A stretch of 13,731 bases of DNA, from the NCBI GenBank assembly GCA_030531285.1, contig JAUNNW010000019.1, forward strand, positions 1 through 13,731. Direction: 5' to 3'. How positions within the stretch are numbered: position 1 is the stretch's first letter; the number at the start of each line of letters is the position of its first letter. The stretch comes from Synergistaceae bacterium (lineage in GTDB: Bacteria > Synergistota > Synergistia > Synergistales > Synergistaceae). The position numbers were made by a program, and so were the translations under genes. Below are positions 13,708 through 13,731 of the stretch, in pieces. The notes beneath the pieces were generated by a model that was given only the letters and a program-made list of their open reading frames with translations, was not told where the DNA came from and ran no database searches.

Positions 13708-13731
13708 TGTCCCCGTATTGAGGCAGACGAG

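Noticed and set aside
1..13731. Mobile elements, CRISPR arrays, tRNA or rRNA genes, defence systems
   Set aside because: I saw no transposase or integrase, repeat-spacer pattern, tRNA or rRNA signature or defence-type gene; the space is filled by housekeeping genes.

Overview
This window is almost entirely a dcw (division and cell wall) gene cluster on the minus strand. It reads from about 12.4 kb down to base 1 in the order mraZ, rsmH, ftsL-like, ftsI (class B PBP), murE, murF, mraY, murD, ftsW, murG, murC, murB (cut off by the window edge). Adjacent genes overlap by 4 to 23 bases or are separated by at most 14, so they look like one long translationally coupled operon. The only plausible promoter I can see for it lies just upstream of mraZ. 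Together the products make UDP-MurNAc (MurB), add the stem peptide (MurC, D, E, F), load it on the lipid carrier (MraY), add GlcNAc to form lipid II (MurG), and polymerise and cross-link it at the septum (FtsW with FtsI, helped by the FtsL-like protein). MraZ and RsmH are the usual regulatory and rRNA-methylating leaders of the cluster.

Right of the operon (about 12.4-12.67 kb) is a compact regulatory region. It holds a candidate sigma-70 promoter, three TGG-type direct repeats that resemble a MraZ operator and run into the mraZ ribosome-binding site, several DnaA-box-like 9-mers, and a perfect 12-base direct repeat, one copy of which covers the promoter -10. Next comes the RNase P RNA gene (rnpB, minus strand, about 12672-13006) with an intrinsic terminator. 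A deoxycytidylate (dCMP) deaminase gene is transcribed divergently on the plus strand (13078-13566). rnpB and the deaminase share a 71-base intergenic region in which two extended -10 promoters appear to face away from each other around a 10-base palindrome. The deaminase gene ends at an intrinsic terminator, and a clear plus-strand sigma-70 promoter at the right edge drives something outside the window.

Organism: a bacterium with moderate G+C. MurE carries the DNPR motif of meso-diaminopimelate-adding enzymes. The class B PBP has no C-terminal PASTA repeats, and RNase P RNA looks like the ancestral type A. This fits a diderm-type anaerobe. My impression from the divergent FtsW, PBP and FtsL-like sequences is something like Synergistota, but I hold that with low confidence; Negativicutes or another early-branching phylum are possible.

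I do not see a novel multi-gene system. The points most worth a second look are FtsW substitutions at positions that are nearly invariant in SEDS proteins (a Cys in place of the Lys after QPSEL, and PAAYTDF instead of PE-x-HTDF), the His-Gly-Glu zinc/catalytic motif in the dCMP deaminase, a WecA-like catalytic loop in MraY, and the dense regulatory DNA in front of mraZ.
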